NCBI GenBank assembly: GCA_002212725.1
Contig: MTCR01000151.1
Location: 1-35,614, forward strand
DNA length: 35,614 nucleotides
Direction: 5' to 3'
Source: Sphingobacteriales bacterium TSM_CSM
GTDB taxonomy: Bacteria > Bacteroidota > Bacteroidia > Chitinophagales > UBA2359
The notes under the pieces are model-generated. The model did no database searches, had not been told where the DNA came from, and saw nothing but the letters and a program-made list of their open reading frames with translations. Below are positions 1-8,017 of this stretch, one piece after another. Positions within the stretch are counted from its first letter, which is position 1. Every line of letters starts with the position of its first letter. The position numbers and the translations under genes were made by a program.

Positions 1-555
1 CTAAAGCCCTTTGTAAATTGCACTTATCAGTAAATGCGCTAAAGCACATTCCAATTGATTTTTACGATGCAATTTTAACTAAACCTCGTAAAGCTATACA
101 TGGGGCATCCAAACACACAACTCCCCCATTCGCCTGTGAGAGGGCATCCAAACACACAACTCCCACCAACGCCTGCGAGGGGACTTGCCCCGATTGCTCG
201 GGGGGGATAAGGGGGGAGCAACACAACTGCAGCAGCAAATTTGGCTAAAGCCCTTTGTAAATTGCACTTATCAGTAAATGCGCTAAAGCACATTCCAATT
301 GATTTTTACGATGCAATTTTAACTAAACCTCGTAAAGCTATACATGGGGCATCCAAACACACAACTCCCACCAACGCCTGCGAGGGGGCTTGCCCCGATT
401 GGCTCGGGGGGATAAGGGGGGAGCAACACGACTGAAGCAGCAAATTTGGCTAAAGCCCTTTGTAAATTGCACTTATCAGTAAATGCGCTAAAGCACATTC
501 CAATGGAATTTTACGATGCAATTTTAACTAAACTAAACCTCGTAAAGCTATACAT
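1..555. repeat. Tandem array of ~205-bp repeats (2 full copies, 1 truncated)
   Basis: Three head-to-tail copies start at 1, 245 and 450, each opening CTAAAGCCCTTTGTAAATTG. Copy 2 is 205 bp. Copy 1 is 244 bp because a 39-bp block is duplicated inside it. Copy 3 stops matching after 555 and lacks the G-rich half. Each copy contains an inverted repeat TTTACGA/TCGTAAA (61-67 and 86-92 in copy 1); copies 1 and 2 also carry a G-rich tail with two runs of 6-7 G separated by ATAA (200-216 and 406-421). Copy 3 has a 5-bp CTAAA duplication. The window opens inside the pattern, so the array may continue to the left. The short open frames in it recur only because the DNA repeats; no gene is supported. 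Confidence 0.9.
103..180. repeat. 39-bp direct duplication inside repeat copy 1
   Basis: The block starting GGGCATCCAAACACACAACT occurs at 103 and again at 142, a 39-bp offset, with minor differences between the two. Copy 2 of the large repeat has the block once. This looks like a recent slippage or unequal-exchange event within the array. Confidence 0.85.
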
Positions 556-623
556 TTCGCTCAACCTCCCTACATCGGAATAATTGTTAACCATGTTACA
601 CAAACCTGCTGCTATGCCGTCAA

Positions 624-670
624 AACCCCGAACGGGGTTAAATATGAATAGCAGTATGTGCAACATACTG
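624..670. repeat. Pair of perfect palindromic hairpins
   Basis: AACCCCGAACGGGGTT (624-639) is a perfect 7-bp stem with a 2-nt loop. CAGTATGTGCAACATACTG (652-670) is a perfect 7-bp stem with a 5-nt loop. With the third hairpin at 691-707 they form a cluster of three palindromes within 84 bp. The two G/C-core palindromes share the AACCCC/GGGGTT arms, which suggests a dispersed extragenic palindrome family rather than chance. Confidence 0.7.
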
Positions 671-690
671 AATATTAAACAAACAACAAA

Positions 691-707
691 CAACCCCAAA
701 GGGGTTG
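691..707 (-). terminator. Likely rho-independent terminator of the sigma/anti-sigma operon
   Basis: CAACCCCAAAGGGGTTG is a perfect 7-bp stem with a 3-nt loop. Read on the minus strand it lies about 32 nt past the stop codon at 739 and is followed by a T-rich stretch (TTTGTTGTTTG). It may equally be a repeat-family palindrome used as a terminator. Confidence 0.5.
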
Positions 708-738
708 AACTACCCTGCGTTGTTGGTGGAGGACATTA

Positions 739-1530
739 TTACTTGTGTTGCTGTTTCAGTTGCAGCAGCAATTGTTGTGCGCGGTCATAATGTTGCGTTT
801 GCCCTGTAACTATCAACTCCAACTGCTGTTGTGCTTCGGAAAAATTGCTGTTTTGCAATAAGGCCAGCGCTAAATACCAGCGCGCCCGGTCTTTCAGCAG
901 GTTATCGTTTTCGGGTTGAAGGAGTACAGAAAATTGTGCGGCAGCCTTTTGGGGTAATTGCAATTGCATATAACACATGCCCGAAAGCAAAAGTGCATCG
1001 GGGTATAAAGCGCTTTGCGCACCTATGCTGTTCAGTTGAACAAGCGCATCGGAGTATTGCCCGTTTCCATAGGCTTCTAAAGCGTTTTGCAACTTTTGTT
1101 GCTGCGCCGTGGTATCAGAACCCGCACCACGCAGGCCACTCCATGCATCGGTATTTTGGGTTTCCTGCCATTGCTGCAGGGCAATTTGCGCCATATTGGG
1201 CGGCGGCAACAACATTTGCCGGGCAAAATAAATACCCGCCGCCAGCACAAGCACTGCCGCGGCAAGCACTGCCCACCCTTTAAACCGCAATTGGGGAAAT
1301 GATGCTGTTTTACCCTTGCCGTTTTGCTGTTGCACAAGCTGCTGCCAATGTTGCTTTTTGAGCAATTTTTGCCTTGCCTGCAAAATAGGTGCAAGGTTGG
1401 CATGAATCTGCACCTGTTCGGCCAGATTTGCATCGGTTTGCAATTGCCGTTCAAAAGCCGCCATTTCCTCGTCGGGCAGGGTGCCGGCAAGGTAGGCTTC
1501 TATGCGTTCATACAATTCCTGTTCGTTCAT
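739..1530 (-). CDS. TPR-containing membrane anti-sigma-like protein
   Basis: The 263-residue protein lies 36 bp downstream of an ECF sigma factor gene on the same strand. Residues 1-60 are a charged cytoplasmic part resembling the N-terminus of anti-sigma regulators (a YLAGTLPDEEMAAFERQL-type segment). One membrane segment spans about 86-103. The C-terminal half (about 150-260) is helical and Ala/Gln/Leu-rich with a TPR-like pattern and would lie in the periplasm. The inferred role is to hold the sigma factor at the inner membrane and release it on an envelope signal. No zinc-binding HxxxCxxC motif is visible, so it is not a classic ZAS anti-sigma factor. It is the last gene before the repeat region. 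The coding call is firm; the anti-sigma role is inferred from layout and gene order. Confidence 0.85.
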   Translation of the reverse strand: MNEQELYERIEAYLAGTLPDEEMAAFERQLQTDANLAEQVQIHANLAPILQARQKLLKKQHWQQLVQQQNGKGKTASFPQLRFKGWAVLAAAVLVLAAGIYFARQMLLPPPNMAQIALQQWQETQNTDAWSGLRGAGSDTTAQQQKLQNALEAYGNGQYSDALVQLNSIGAQSALYPDALLLSGMCYMQLQLPQKAAAQFSVLLQPENDNLLKDRARWYLALALLQNSNFSEAQQQLELIVTGQTQHYDRAQQLLLQLKQQHK

Positions 1531-1566
1531 GGCAAATAATGTTAAGGAATGGCAAAGCCAACCCTG

Positions 1567-2166
1567 TTAGCGCATTAAGCGGTTAAATTTATCAATGAGG
1601 GCTTTTTTGCACTGGTATTTGGCAGCCCTTATGGTATCATAATTGGCATAGCCCAGCAAAACCTGCAAGTCTTTCAGGGCAATTTCGTCAATGAGGTAAC
1701 CTTGCAGCAATTTGCGGCATTGCTCGCCCAGGGCATCAAAAGCACGCAAAACCGCTGCAATACGGCGTTCCTGTTCGGTCATTCCGGGCAATTCAAACTC
1801 TTCCTGCTCCTGCATTGCCCCGGCCAGTTTTTCCAATAATGGCGCCATTTGCCGGTCATCGGCCCAAACAGCAACCGGCTTTGCAGGTTGTTTCTGCTGT
1901 TTCAGCCACAGGTTGCGGGCAATGGTAAACAAGTAGCCGTTGAGGTTGGTTGCCAACAGCGTTTTACCCCGCAGCAACTGTTGCCTGAATGCCCACATGG
2001 CGTCCATAAATAAATCTTCGGCATCGGCAGCAGAACCGGTTAGTTTTTGCAGTTGTGCCACACAAACCGGATGTGCCTGTAAAAAAACACGGTCTAAGCC
2101 GGCTTCGTTACCGTTTTGTAATTGGGTTTGCAATTCTGTAAGCTCCTGCGCTGTCATGTCCGGCAT
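1567..2166 (-). CDS. ECF-type RNA polymerase sigma factor
   Basis: The 199-residue protein has the two-domain plan of ECF sigma factors. Region 2 lies around residues 25-90, with the AEDLFMDAMWAF helix and the NLNGYLFTIARNLWL segment that contact core polymerase and the -10 element. Region 4 lies around 140-195, with a helix-turn-helix including LKDLQVLLGYANYDTIRAAKYQCKKAL. There is no region 1.1 or 3. It should direct transcription of a small regulon, probably including itself. It pairs with the membrane protein just downstream. Starts at 2166 (MPDM) or 2157 (MTAQ) are both possible; no Shine-Dalgarno site decides. The targets are not evident in this window. Confidence 0.9.
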   Translation of the reverse strand: MPDMTAQELTELQTQLQNGNEAGLDRVFLQAHPVCVAQLQKLTGSAADAEDLFMDAMWAFRQQLLRGKTLLATNLNGYLFTIARNLWLKQQKQPAKPVAVWADDRQMAPLLEKLAGAMQEQEEFELPGMTEQERRIAAVLRAFDALGEQCRKLLQGYLIDEIALKDLQVLLGYANYDTIRAAKYQCKKALIDKFNRLMR

Positions 2167-2618
2167 CTGGTTTATAAATGAACAAAAGCATAAAAAGTGA
2201 ATAGGCCGGTGGCGCTTTTTTACCGGGTCTGTGCGTAATACTGTAAAAAAGGTACTTATTCAGGTTGTACCTTTGTTGGCGCTGTTCTTCACTGAATTTC
2301 TTTCAGTTTACCGCAAAGAACGCAAAGTTTTTTTGTCTTTGGTCAATGCTTTAAATGAGCAGGGAACAAGGGAAAAGACCGGGATTTACAGATAGTACCT
2401 GAATAGTTACAAAAAAGGTAAAAATAAGGCAAAGCAGCACAAACGGCTTTTGTACCTGACAAATATACAGGTTTAACAAACCGTAGCAGGCAGTTTCAGA
2501 CTGTTTTTAACCGGATATTTAAAAAATATCGGGCCAATAATGCTATAAATTTGGCAGGTATATTTATTTTTGACCGAAATCAGCTATCAGCCCCATTATC
2601 AAACAAGTAAATAACTTT
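2167..2618. promoter_or_regulatory. Divergent intergenic region with repeated GTACCTGA-like boxes
   Basis: This 452-bp gap separates the sigma gene (-) from the GCS2 gene (+). Visible elements are: a perfect 8-bp inverted repeat AAAGGTAC/GTACCTTT (2248-2255, 2267-2274); GTACCTGA at 2395-2402 and again at 2452-2459; reverse-oriented CAGGT copies at 2261-2265 and 2468-2472; the 10-mer AAAAAAGGTA at 2245 and 2411; and an AT-rich palindrome GATATTT/AAATATC (2514-2520, 2524-2530). No open reading frame of note is present. The clustered boxes could be sigma or repressor sites, but no binding is shown. Confidence 0.45.
2546..2553 (+). promoter_or_regulatory. Candidate -7 box for the GCS2 gene
   Basis: TAAATTTG matches the Bacteroidota -7 consensus TAnnTTTG exactly and lies about 65 bp before the ATG at 2619. 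No good -33 TTG is found at the usual spacing; an AT palindrome occupies that position instead. Confidence 0.35.
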
Positions 2619-3719
2619 ATGCAACCAAAATTTACCCTTGGCATTGAAGAAGAGTACATGGTAATAGACCCCGAAACAAGGGAGCTAAAATCGCACGACC
2701 AGCGCATTGTGGAACTGGCCGCCAAAACACTGGAGGATAAGGTAAAAGCCGAAATGCACCAGGCAGTGGTAGAAGTAGGTACCACTATTTGTGAAGATAT
2801 TGATCACGCCCGGCGCGAAATTACCAATCTTAGGGGCGCTGTGTCAGATATAGCAAAAAGCCTTGGTTTGCGCATCGGGGCATCGGGCACACACCCTTTC
2901 TCACATTGGTCAACCCAACTTATAACCCCCAACCCCCGCTACGAAGACATTATCAACGAAATGCAGGAAGCTGCGCGTTCCAACCTCATTTTCGGGTTAC
3001 ATGTGCATGTAGGCATGGAAGATAAAAACATGGCCATTCACATTGCCAATACTGCCCGGTATTTTTTACCCCATATTTACGCTCTGTCAACCAACTCACC
3101 TTTTTGGGAAGGCCGCAATACCGGTTTCCGCTCGTTCAGGAGCAAGGTGTTTGATAAGTTTCCGCGTACAGGCATACCCGATTTTTTTAACAGCTATGCC
3201 GAGTTTACCAACTATGTAAACCTGCTCATTAAAACCGGCTGCATTGACAACGCCAAAAAAATATGGTGGGATATAAGGGTTCACCCGTTTTACAATACCA
3301 TTGAGTTTCGCATCTGCGACATTCCCATGCTTATTGACGAAACCATTGCCATAGCCGCCATTTTTCAGGCTGTGGTTGCCAAAATCTATAAATTGAGAAC
3401 CCAAAACCTCAATTTTATGATTTACAGCCGCGCCCTTATTAACGAAAACAAGTGGCGGGCAAGCCGCTACGGCATTGATGGCAACCTCATTGATTTTGGT
3501 AAAGAAACTGAAGTACGAACCCGCTCGTTAATTATGGAACTGCTTGAATTTGTTGACGATGTGGTTGATGAACTGGGCAGCCGAAAAGCCATTAACTACG
3601 TGCAAACCATTCTTGAAAACGGCACCGGCGCCGACAGGCAATTAGCCGTTTTTGAGCAAACAGGCAGCCTCATTAAAGTAGTTGATTACATTATGGAACA
3701 AACTTTGCTGGGAACATAA
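2619..3719 (+). CDS. GCS2-family carboxylate-amine ligase (YbdK-like)
   Basis: The 366-residue protein belongs to the glutamate-cysteine ligase family 2 (COG2170), which forms an amide bond between a carboxylate (often glutamate) and an amine using ATP. Hallmarks are the N-terminal GIEEEYMVIDPET motif (residues 8-20, acidic metal/ATP ligands), LHVHVGM near 126-132, and ALSTNSPFWEGRNTGFRSFR near 155-175. The length is normal for the family. The true substrate of this branch is unknown and it need not make glutathione; no glutathione synthetase of the usual kind is adjacent. It is followed on the same strand by a GATase-like and an ATP-grasp-like gene. Amidoligase clusters of this general composition have been described comparatively (Iyer, Aravind and co-workers on amidoligases). 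The family call is secure; the reaction is not. Confidence 0.92.
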   Translation: MQPKFTLGIEEEYMVIDPETRELKSHDQRIVELAAKTLEDKVKAEMHQAVVEVGTTICEDIDHARREITNLRGAVSDIAKSLGLRIGASGTHPFSHWSTQLITPNPRYEDIINEMQEAARSNLIFGLHVHVGMEDKNMAIHIANTARYFLPHIYALSTNSPFWEGRNTGFRSFRSKVFDKFPRTGIPDFFNSYAEFTNYVNLLIKTGCIDNAKKIWWDIRVHPFYNTIEFRICDIPMLIDETIAIAAIFQAVVAKIYKLRTQNLNFMIYSRALINENKWRASRYGIDGNLIDFGKETEVRTRSLIMELLEFVDDVVDELGSRKAINYVQTILENGTGADRQLAVFEQTGSLIKVVDYIMEQTLLGT

Positions 3720-3892
3720 CAACTACTTTATTTTAACCCGATGGTAAAACAGGCAAACCAATTCCATATTACTTTGTTATCTATAAACTTACTTTTCATG
3801 CAGCCGGTTTATTAAGGGCATAAGGTAACCAATGCCCCAAAATCATGTCTAAATACTGACCAAATCATTTTCCTAATTCAAATTCACATTTC

Positions 3893-4729
3893 ATGCCAGC
3901 GCCTTATGCACGTGTTGCAATATTAGATATGTATGACGGTTATGCCAATCAGGGCATGAGAAGCATACTCGAAATTATTGACACTTACTCGCTTAAAAAC
4001 GACGCCGATATTGATTACGATGTTTTCAACACCAGAGCAAAGGCAGAAGTACCGGGGTTAGAGTATGATGTTTATATATCTACCGGCGGCCCCGGAAGCC
4101 CCTTAGACAGCGAGGGTACGTTGTGGGAAGAGCGTTTTTTCAACCTCCTCAACAGCATAATGCAACACAATGAACGATGCCCTTCGGATAAAAAAAGCGT
4201 TTTTCTCATTTGTCATTCCTTTCAGTTGTTTTGCCGGCACTACCGGTTGGCCAACGTTTCGTTGCGAAAATCTACCTCTTTTGGCGTAATGCCCATGCAT
4301 AAAACCGAAGCAGGTATGCATGAACCGCTTTTCAGTCAACTTCCCGAACCGTTTTGGGCGGTTGACTCGCGCGATTATCAGGTTACCCAACCCAATTTAG
4401 AGCGCATAAAAGCCATGGGCGGTTCGGTATTGTGCATCGAAAAATTCAGGCCGCACGTTCCGTTGGAAAGGGCGGTGATGTCCATCAGGTTTAACGATGC
4501 CATTATTGGCACACAATTTCACCCCGAAGCAGACCCCTACGGCTTTTTGCAGTACCTTAAAACCGAGGAAAAGAAAAACCTTATTGTTAAACAACACGGT
4601 TTGCAAAAATACTACGATACCCTTACCCACCTCAACGACCCCGATAAAATTGTTATTACCCACAACACCATACTACCCAGTTTTCTGGACATGACCATTG
4701 GCGCAAGCAGTCAGGTTCTGGTTTTTTAA
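3893..4729 (+). CDS. Class I glutamine-amidotransferase-like protein
   Basis: The 278-residue protein has the class I GATase fold. A GGPGSP oxyanion loop sits at 65-70, the nucleophile elbow is LICHSFQ with Cys107, and the His-x-Glu pair is in GTQFHPEADP (His210, Glu212). The full triad is therefore present, although the elbow reads C-H-S-F-Q instead of the usual G-x-C-x-G-x-Q. About 55 extra residues follow the domain. It could supply ammonia or hydrolyse a gamma-glutamyl bond. It begins 173 bp after the GCS2 gene, and its stop overlaps the next start by one base (TAATG at 4727-4731), so it is probably translationally coupled to the ATP-grasp gene. Catalysis looks possible; the substrate is unknown. 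Confidence 0.9.
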   Translation: MPAPYARVAILDMYDGYANQGMRSILEIIDTYSLKNDADIDYDVFNTRAKAEVPGLEYDVYISTGGPGSPLDSEGTLWEERFFNLLNSIMQHNERCPSDKKSVFLICHSFQLFCRHYRLANVSLRKSTSFGVMPMHKTEAGMHEPLFSQLPEPFWAVDSRDYQVTQPNLERIKAMGGSVLCIEKFRPHVPLERAVMSIRFNDAIIGTQFHPEADPYGFLQYLKTEEKKNLIVKQHGLQKYYDTLTHLNDPDKIVITHNTILPSFLDMTIGASSQVLVF

Positions 4730-5961
4730 TGTACGCTACTCCCCCACCCTGTGTTATGATACCCGAAATAAGGCAGCAATACAACCAATCTTTTACCGAA
4801 GAAAAATACCGGCTGTTCCTGCAAGACCTGGATACCAGTTTTCAGACACCCATCAGTTTCAGGGTGGCAGAGTCGCCTGTTTTTATTCCATCGGGGTTAA
4901 AAAAACATATCTTTGCCGCTTGCGACGATATTATTGATTTCCTTCTGGACAACAACATTCGGGAACTTACCAAAAACGCCATTCCGCCCCATTTGTTGGT
5001 GCCGGCCGAAGATGCGCACACCACCTTTTTAGGTATTGATTTTGCCATCTGCCGCGCCGAAAACGGCGAATTGGTTCCGCAACTTATTGAGTTACAGGGC
5101 TTTCCATCGCTGTTTGCCTACCAGGATTTTTTAACCCATAAATACCGGCAGCATTTTGCGGTTCCCGATAATTTTTCGCACCTGTTTTCGGGTTTAAACC
5201 CTGAAACATACCGGCAACGGCTGAAAAAAATTCTGTTGGGCAATTACCAACCCGAAAACGTTATCTTGCTTGAAATTGAACCCTACAAGCAAAACACAGC
5301 CATAGATTTTATAGTTACCGAACACTACACCGGCATTAAACCGGTTTGTATAACCGAGGTAATTCGCGAGGGAAACAAATTGTTTTACCTGCGCAACGGG
5401 GTTAAAACTCCCATTTACCGCATTTATAACCGCATCATTTTTGACGAGTTTACCCAACGAACCGACCTGCAATGCCAGTTTCACCTTACCGAAGAGGTAG
5501 AAGTGGAATGGGCCGGACACCCCAACTGGTTTATGCGTATCAGCAAGTACATTATGCCTTTTATGAACAGCCCCTACATACCGCAATGCCGGTTTCTGGG
5601 CAATTTTGAACAGTTTCCAACCGACCTGGATAACTACGTGCTGAAACCACTTTTTTCATTTTCGGGAAGCGGTGTAATTTTTAACCCCACCCAAGCCGAT
5701 ATTGACGCCATTCCGCTACAGGAACGAAACAACTTTATGCTGCAAAAAAAGGTTCAATATGAACCGGTTGTACAAACTACCGATGGCGGATTGGTAAAAA
5801 CCGAAATCAGAATTATGTATTTCTGGGAACCCGGGCTGCCCCGCCCCGAAAAAGTTATCAGTTTGGCAAGGTTTAGCCGTGCCGATTTAATTGGGGTAAA
5901 ATACAACAAAAATAAAACGTGGGTGGGCGGCAGCGTAGCCTTGTTTGAAACAGATATTTAG
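4729..5961 (+). CDS. ATP-grasp-like ligase of the amidoligase cluster
   Basis: The 410-residue protein has no signal peptide. Its C-terminal half resembles an ATP-grasp core: YVLKPLFSFSGSGVIF (Lys306 and a Gly/Ser loop, for nucleotide binding), a following LQKKVQYEP strand (338-346), TEIRIMYFW (358-366) with acidic and Arg residues, and a final KYNKNKTWVGGS segment (391-402) where Asn ligands for magnesium would be expected. The N-terminal part contains LGIDFAICRAENGELVPQLIELQ, a likely substrate-side domain. The gene overlaps the GATase gene by one base, and with the GCS2 gene would give two ATP-dependent ligases plus one amidase/amidotransferase. An alternative start is the Met at residue 10. 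The CDS is sure, the ATP-grasp assignment is good but from motifs only, and the product is unknown. Confidence 0.8.
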   Translation: MYATPPPCVMIPEIRQQYNQSFTEEKYRLFLQDLDTSFQTPISFRVAESPVFIPSGLKKHIFAACDDIIDFLLDNNIRELTKNAIPPHLLVPAEDAHTTFLGIDFAICRAENGELVPQLIELQGFPSLFAYQDFLTHKYRQHFAVPDNFSHLFSGLNPETYRQRLKKILLGNYQPENVILLEIEPYKQNTAIDFIVTEHYTGIKPVCITEVIREGNKLFYLRNGVKTPIYRIYNRIIFDEFTQRTDLQCQFHLTEEVEVEWAGHPNWFMRISKYIMPFMNSPYIPQCRFLGNFEQFPTDLDNYVLKPLFSFSGSGVIFNPTQADIDAIPLQERNNFMLQKKVQYEPVVQTTDGGLVKTEIRIMYFWEPGLPRPEKVISLARFSRADLIGVKYNKNKTWVGGSVALFETDI

Positions 5962-5996
5962 TGCCGGGCACTTTTACCGCTAAACTGGCATTACAC

Positions 5997-6767
5997 ATGA
6001 AATACAGCCGGTTATTCTGCAGTGTTGCTTTTGAGTTGCTTTTGGCTGCCCTGCTGTGGGTGCAGCCGCCGGCCCTTTTTGCCGGAGAACCGCCGGCAAA
6101 TCCGCCTGAAACGGAGGTAAAACCGGTAGCGCCCGTTTTACCCCCGGTAAAACATTTCGATGCGCAAAAACTGGAGACAATGCGCAACGACCCCGATTTC
6201 CGGTACACCGAAAAACCCTATACCCCTACCCTCTTAACCCGCTTTATACAGTGGCTGGGCAGCATTTTGGATGATATTTTTTCTTTCAGCGCGCAAAAAG
6301 ATACCTACCGCCTGTTAAAATTGCTGCTCGTTGCCGCATTTATTTTTGTGCTGGTCAGCACTCTGCTGAATGTAAAAATAAGCGACCTCTTTTTTCGCAA
6401 ACCGGTTACCAAATCCATTCCGGCGCATGAATTTCTGGAAGAAAACATTCACAAACTCAACTTTGAACAACTTATAGCCGAATCGGTAAAAGCGCAGGAT
6501 TATCGCAAGGCTGTGCGGCTGCTTTACCTGCAAAATCTTAAACTGCTTTCCGATAAATCGCTCATCAACTGGCAACCCAACAAAACCAACCGCGATTACC
6601 AGTACGAATTGTACCAAACCGGGTTTTATACTTTGTTTGCCCAAATAACCCGTGTTTTTAATTATGTTTGGTATGGCAATTTTACCATTGATGCCCAGCA
6701 CTTTTCTGTTGTAAACCAATTGTTTGCCAATTTCAGCAACCAGTTAAACCAACAAGGTAAAAAATGA
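5997..6767 (+). CDS. DUF4129 domain membrane protein
   Basis: From the ATG at 5997 the protein is 256 residues. A longer frame starts at a GTG (5961) overlapping the previous stop, but the ATG gives a proper signal peptide (MKYSRLFCSVAFELLLAALL). After a Pro-rich periplasmic stretch and an amphipathic segment, one membrane span lies near residues 104-123 (LLKLLLVAAFIFVLVSTLL). The C-terminal domain (about 150-250), with RKAVRLLYLQNLKLL, INWQPNKTNRDYQYEL and FNYVWYGN, is typical of DUF4129. Family members usually sit in MoxR/DUF58 gene clusters with a DUF4350 protein; here only the DUF4350 gene follows, with a 4-bp ATGA overlap. Exact function is unknown. Confidence 0.85.
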   Translation: MKYSRLFCSVAFELLLAALLWVQPPALFAGEPPANPPETEVKPVAPVLPPVKHFDAQKLETMRNDPDFRYTEKPYTPTLLTRFIQWLGSILDDIFSFSAQKDTYRLLKLLLVAAFIFVLVSTLLNVKISDLFFRKPVTKSIPAHEFLEENIHKLNFEQLIAESVKAQDYRKAVRLLYLQNLKLLSDKSLINWQPNKTNRDYQYELYQTGFYTLFAQITRVFNYVWYGNFTIDAQHFSVVNQLFANFSNQLNQQGKK

Positions 6768-7978
6768 AAAAACGCTATGCTTTGCTGGTATCGGGTGTGT
6801 TGCTGCTCGTACTTTCGGCTTTGGTTACCACTAAGCCGGCTCCTGTTGATTGGTCATTTGATTTTACTTTGAAAGGTAAATCTCCTTTGGGTTGCAAAGT
6901 GCTTTTTAATTTATTGCCCGGCTATTTTTCGGATGAGGCAATAACGGTAGCTGCACTTTCGCCCTACAGTTTTATAGAAAACAACCATCTGCTGCAAACC
7001 CAACCCGAAGGCGGGACAAAAAGTATTTACCTGATAATAACTGAAGAATTCAGCCCCGATTCATTAGATGCCGCCCGTTTGCTTCAATTTGCCGCGGCCG
7101 GCAATACCGTTTTTGTTTCTTCGGCTTGGTTTGGTAATTTTTTTGCCGATACGCTTAACATAGAAACAGATGCCAGTCTTTGGGTGCGTGATTCTATCAT
7201 GGAGATAAAATTCAGCAACACCCTGCGCACCGATACTGCTACCTATCGGTTCAGAACCGATTTTCAGGCAGACCGCTATTTTGAAGATGCAGATTTACTG
7301 GGTTACTTTGTATTAGCCCGAAACAACAGCAACAAAGCAACCTACCTGTACCGCAACTGGGGTAAGGGACACCTTTTTTTAAGCTGCGTGCCGGTGGCTT
7401 TTACAAATTACTACCTGCTACAGGAACCCTATCAATGCTTTGCCGAAAATGTTTTATCGTGCCTGCCGCCCGGCCATGTTATTTGGGACGAATATTACAA
7501 ACCCAAGACCGGCTTGTATGGCAATGCAGCCGAAACACCACTGCGTTACCTGTTATCGGTGGAGGCGCTGAAATGGGCGCTCTATGTTGCCCTGTTTGCC
7601 CTGCTGCTCTTTATGCTGTTTGAGGCCAAACGCAAACAACGGGCAATACCGGTTGTAAAACCCCTTGCCAACACCACCCTCGAATTTACCAAAACCGTGG
7701 GAATGCTGTATCTGCAAAACGGCGACCATAAAGACCTGGCTCTTAAAAAAATTAATCATTTCCTGCATTTTCTGCGAACCAAACTCTTTATTAAAAATAT
7801 GGAAATGAACGACACCGCATACCACATGCTCGCTGAAAAAACCGGCATTGAGTACAAAGAAATTGTGCGCCTCTTTAATGGCATACAATTAGTGCAAGCC
7901 AATACCATCATTGACGAAGAACAACTTATTGTACTAAGCCGCAATATTGACCGCTTTTACCGGCAGGTAAACGGCTAA
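6764..7978 (+). CDS. DUF4350 domain membrane protein
   Basis: The 404-residue protein begins with a membrane anchor or signal (residues 4-22). The periplasmic domain resembles DUF4350 (GIFT-related fold), with IYLIITEEFSPDSLDAARLLQFAAAGNTVFVSS near 85-125. A second membrane span is near 268-286 (LKWALYVALFALLLFMLFEA), followed by a cytoplasmic helical tail of about 115 residues. The start overlaps the DUF4129 stop (ATGA at 6764-6767), indicating coupled translation. The pair normally works with a MoxR AAA+ ATPase and a DUF58/VWA-type protein; neither is here. The role is unknown. A strong inverted repeat follows the stop. Confidence 0.85.
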   Translation: MKKRYALLVSGVLLLVLSALVTTKPAPVDWSFDFTLKGKSPLGCKVLFNLLPGYFSDEAITVAALSPYSFIENNHLLQTQPEGGTKSIYLIITEEFSPDSLDAARLLQFAAAGNTVFVSSAWFGNFFADTLNIETDASLWVRDSIMEIKFSNTLRTDTATYRFRTDFQADRYFEDADLLGYFVLARNNSNKATYLYRNWGKGHLFLSCVPVAFTNYYLLQEPYQCFAENVLSCLPPGHVIWDEYYKPKTGLYGNAAETPLRYLLSVEALKWALYVALFALLLFMLFEAKRKQRAIPVVKPLANTTLEFTKTVGMLYLQNGDHKDLALKKINHFLHFLRTKLFIKNMEMNDTAYHMLAEKTGIEYKEIVRLFNGIQLVQANTIIDEEQLIVLSRNIDRFYRQVNG

Positions 7979-8017
7979 TAACCCATTTTTTACCTTTCAC
8001 ACAGTTGAATTTGCGCC

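Noticed and set aside
18-435. Two similar short open frames (18-248 and 241-435) that look like related proteins
   Set aside because: They are the same frame read through repeat copies 1 and 2; the similarity comes from the DNA repeat, and neither has a ribosome site or domain.
1-555. A CRISPR array
   Set aside because: The repeat unit is ~205 bp with no short repeat/unique spacer alternation and no cas gene in the window.
2619-3719. gshA-type glutamate-cysteine ligase of glutathione synthesis
   Set aside because: The protein is the YbdK-like GCS2 branch, whose activity is not established as glutathione synthesis, and the neighbours are not glutathione genes.
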